From positions 1 through 5,957 of the forward strand of contig CAZIHY010000107.1 in assembly GCA_964539115.1 (NCBI GenBank): 5,957 bases of DNA, written 5' to 3'. The position numbers and the translations under genes were made by a program. The notes beneath the pieces are model-generated. The model was given only the letters and a program-made list of their open reading frames with translations. It did not search any database and had not been told where the DNA came from. How positions within the stretch are numbered: the first letter of the stretch is position 1; each line of letters opens with the position of its first letter. Of this stretch, positions 5,304-5,957 are shown piece by piece. This DNA is from CAKSXP01 sp964539115. GTDB lineage: Bacteria; Bacillota; Clostridia; Oscillospirales; Oscillospiraceae.

Positions 5304-5338
5304 ATGCGGGTACGCCGGCTTAAACGGCGTACCCGCAT
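5304..5338. terminator. Bidirectional terminator between convergent genes
   Basis: ATGCGGGTACGCCG (5304-5317) pairs perfectly over 14 bp with CGGCGTACCCGCAT (5325-5338) across a 7-base loop. On the minus strand the stem is followed by GGTTTTTATG, a fair T-run, and it lies 14 bases beyond the stop of the minus-strand gene. On the plus strand the tail is TTATAG. It most plausibly ends the minus-strand gene and also stops read-through from the NfeD-stomatin operon. Confidence 0.75.
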
Positions 5339-5352
5339 TTATAGACTGTGTG

Positions 5353-5957
5353 TCACTGTAACGCTCTTGCGGCCTCTTCCTTCTCAATGACCTTGAATTT
5401 CGGCGGCCCTTCAAGGAGCTCGGGCTCCATAATGTACTCCTTCAAACGTGCAAACGCCTTGGCCAAATAGTGCCCGCTGCATATCCTTTCATCCATAACC
5501 ACGCCGAGAGGTATGCATTTTTCGTGTACTATCTCTCCTGACCTCAATCTTTTCGGCACCTCACGCATATTTCCCATAGTGATACCGATGCTCGTTGTAC
5601 CGAACTGGTACACATGATGATATATGTGGTTTGTCCGAATACTTGCCAGGTTTGAAATAAGCAGGCTTGCATGGAACGGGCTCACCTCCACCAATGCTTT
5701 CGGCATGAGGCCGTACCTGTCCAGGAAACGCAGCAGTCCGATCGCCACACCCATAAGCCCCGGAATATTCAGCAGGACCTTCATCACTTTGTCAAGAGCC
5801 TGATCCTCATCCTTGCGGTTATTCTCTATATAATCATCTATTCTCGCCTGCACCTGAAAAACATCATCGGACATATCGAACCTGATTTTAGACATCACAT
5901 CGCCGTCACTGTTTGGACGCAGGACGACCATAGACACAGTAAAATCTTTATGCTGGT
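5353..5957 (-). CDS. E2-type (2-oxoacid dehydrogenase acyltransferase) catalytic-domain-like protein, N-terminus cut by the window edge
   Basis: The minus-strand frame is open to the right edge, so the GTG at 5937 is probably internal; upstream codons read QHKDFT, continuing the domain. The visible 200 or so residues match the C-terminal part of the chloramphenicol acetyltransferase-like fold of E2 enzymes: FTVSMVVLRP, later PFHASLLISNLASI (family pattern FTISNLG), HHVYQFGTTSIGITMGN (family pattern near PPQxAILGVG), and IPLGVVMDERICSGHYLAKAFARLKEYI (family pattern LTLSFDHRxxDGAxAAxFL). The usual DHRxxDG active site is DERICSG here (5467-5493), so the catalytic His and Asp are Glu and Ser. No lipoyl or E1/E3-binding domain is visible in this part. 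Short stand-alone homologues of this kind occur in Clostridia; their function is unclear to me. A hydrophobic stretch LLNIPGLMGVAIGLLRFLD precedes PFHAS and may pack into the trimer or touch the membrane. Family call is good, activity is doubtful. Confidence 0.8.
   Translation of the reverse strand, partial: QHKDFTVSMVVLRPNSDGDVMSKIRFDMSDDVFQVQARIDDYIENNRKDEDQALDKVMKVLLNIPGLMGVAIGLLRFLDRYGLMPKALVEVSPFHASLLISNLASIRTNHIYHHVYQFGTTSIGITMGNMREVPKRLRSGEIVHEKCIPLGVVMDERICSGHYLAKAFARLKEYIMEPELLEGPPKFKVIEKEEAARALQ

Overview
The window looks like a piece of a low-to-mid GC Firmicute chromosome, most likely an uncultured or gut-type member of class Clostridia (Oscillospirales-like). This is inferred from AGGAGG-type ribosome binding sites, short AT-rich control regions between GC-richer genes, a SleB/CwlJ-type wall hydrolase joined to a copper-amine-oxidase-N-like domain, an SbcC-like ATPase with a membrane hairpin, and a short stand-alone E2-like acyltransferase. 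No species can be named from the sequence.

Layout. Positions 1-380 hold the 3' end of a gene whose product resembles the C-terminal part of an SbcD/YhaO-type DNA repair exonuclease. Two bases after its stop comes an SbcC/Rad50/YhaN-like ATPase of 741 residues (383-2608). The two probably form one operon and one nuclease-ATPase complex; the ATPase has two membrane segments in the middle of its coiled coil and no zinc hook. Next is a secreted wall hydrolase (2723-3583) with a signal peptide, a copper-amine-oxidase-N-like domain and a SleB-like catalytic domain, followed by a strong hairpin terminator. 

An AT-rich control region (about 3640-3830) carries a consensus-like sigma-A promoter, an A/T-tract upstream element and several small direct and inverted repeats. 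It drives an NfeD-like membrane protein (about 3833-4291) and a stomatin/SPFH (band 7) protein (4318-5250). This is the widely conserved NfeD-stomatin pairing, expected to form a membrane microdomain assembly. The pair ends in two successive strong hairpins, which also terminate a convergent minus-strand gene (5353 to the right edge). That gene encodes an E2-type (2-oxoacid dehydrogenase acyltransferase) catalytic-domain-like protein whose usual HxxxD catalytic motif is replaced.

All five large genes are recognisable at family level, so the window is mostly ordinary housekeeping and envelope content. The less usual points are the membrane hairpin in the SbcC-like ATPase, the degenerate active site of the E2-like protein, and the repeat-rich promoter region of the NfeD-stomatin operon. 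I found no tRNA, rRNA, CRISPR array, insertion sequence or phage gene, and nothing that clearly amounts to an undescribed system.
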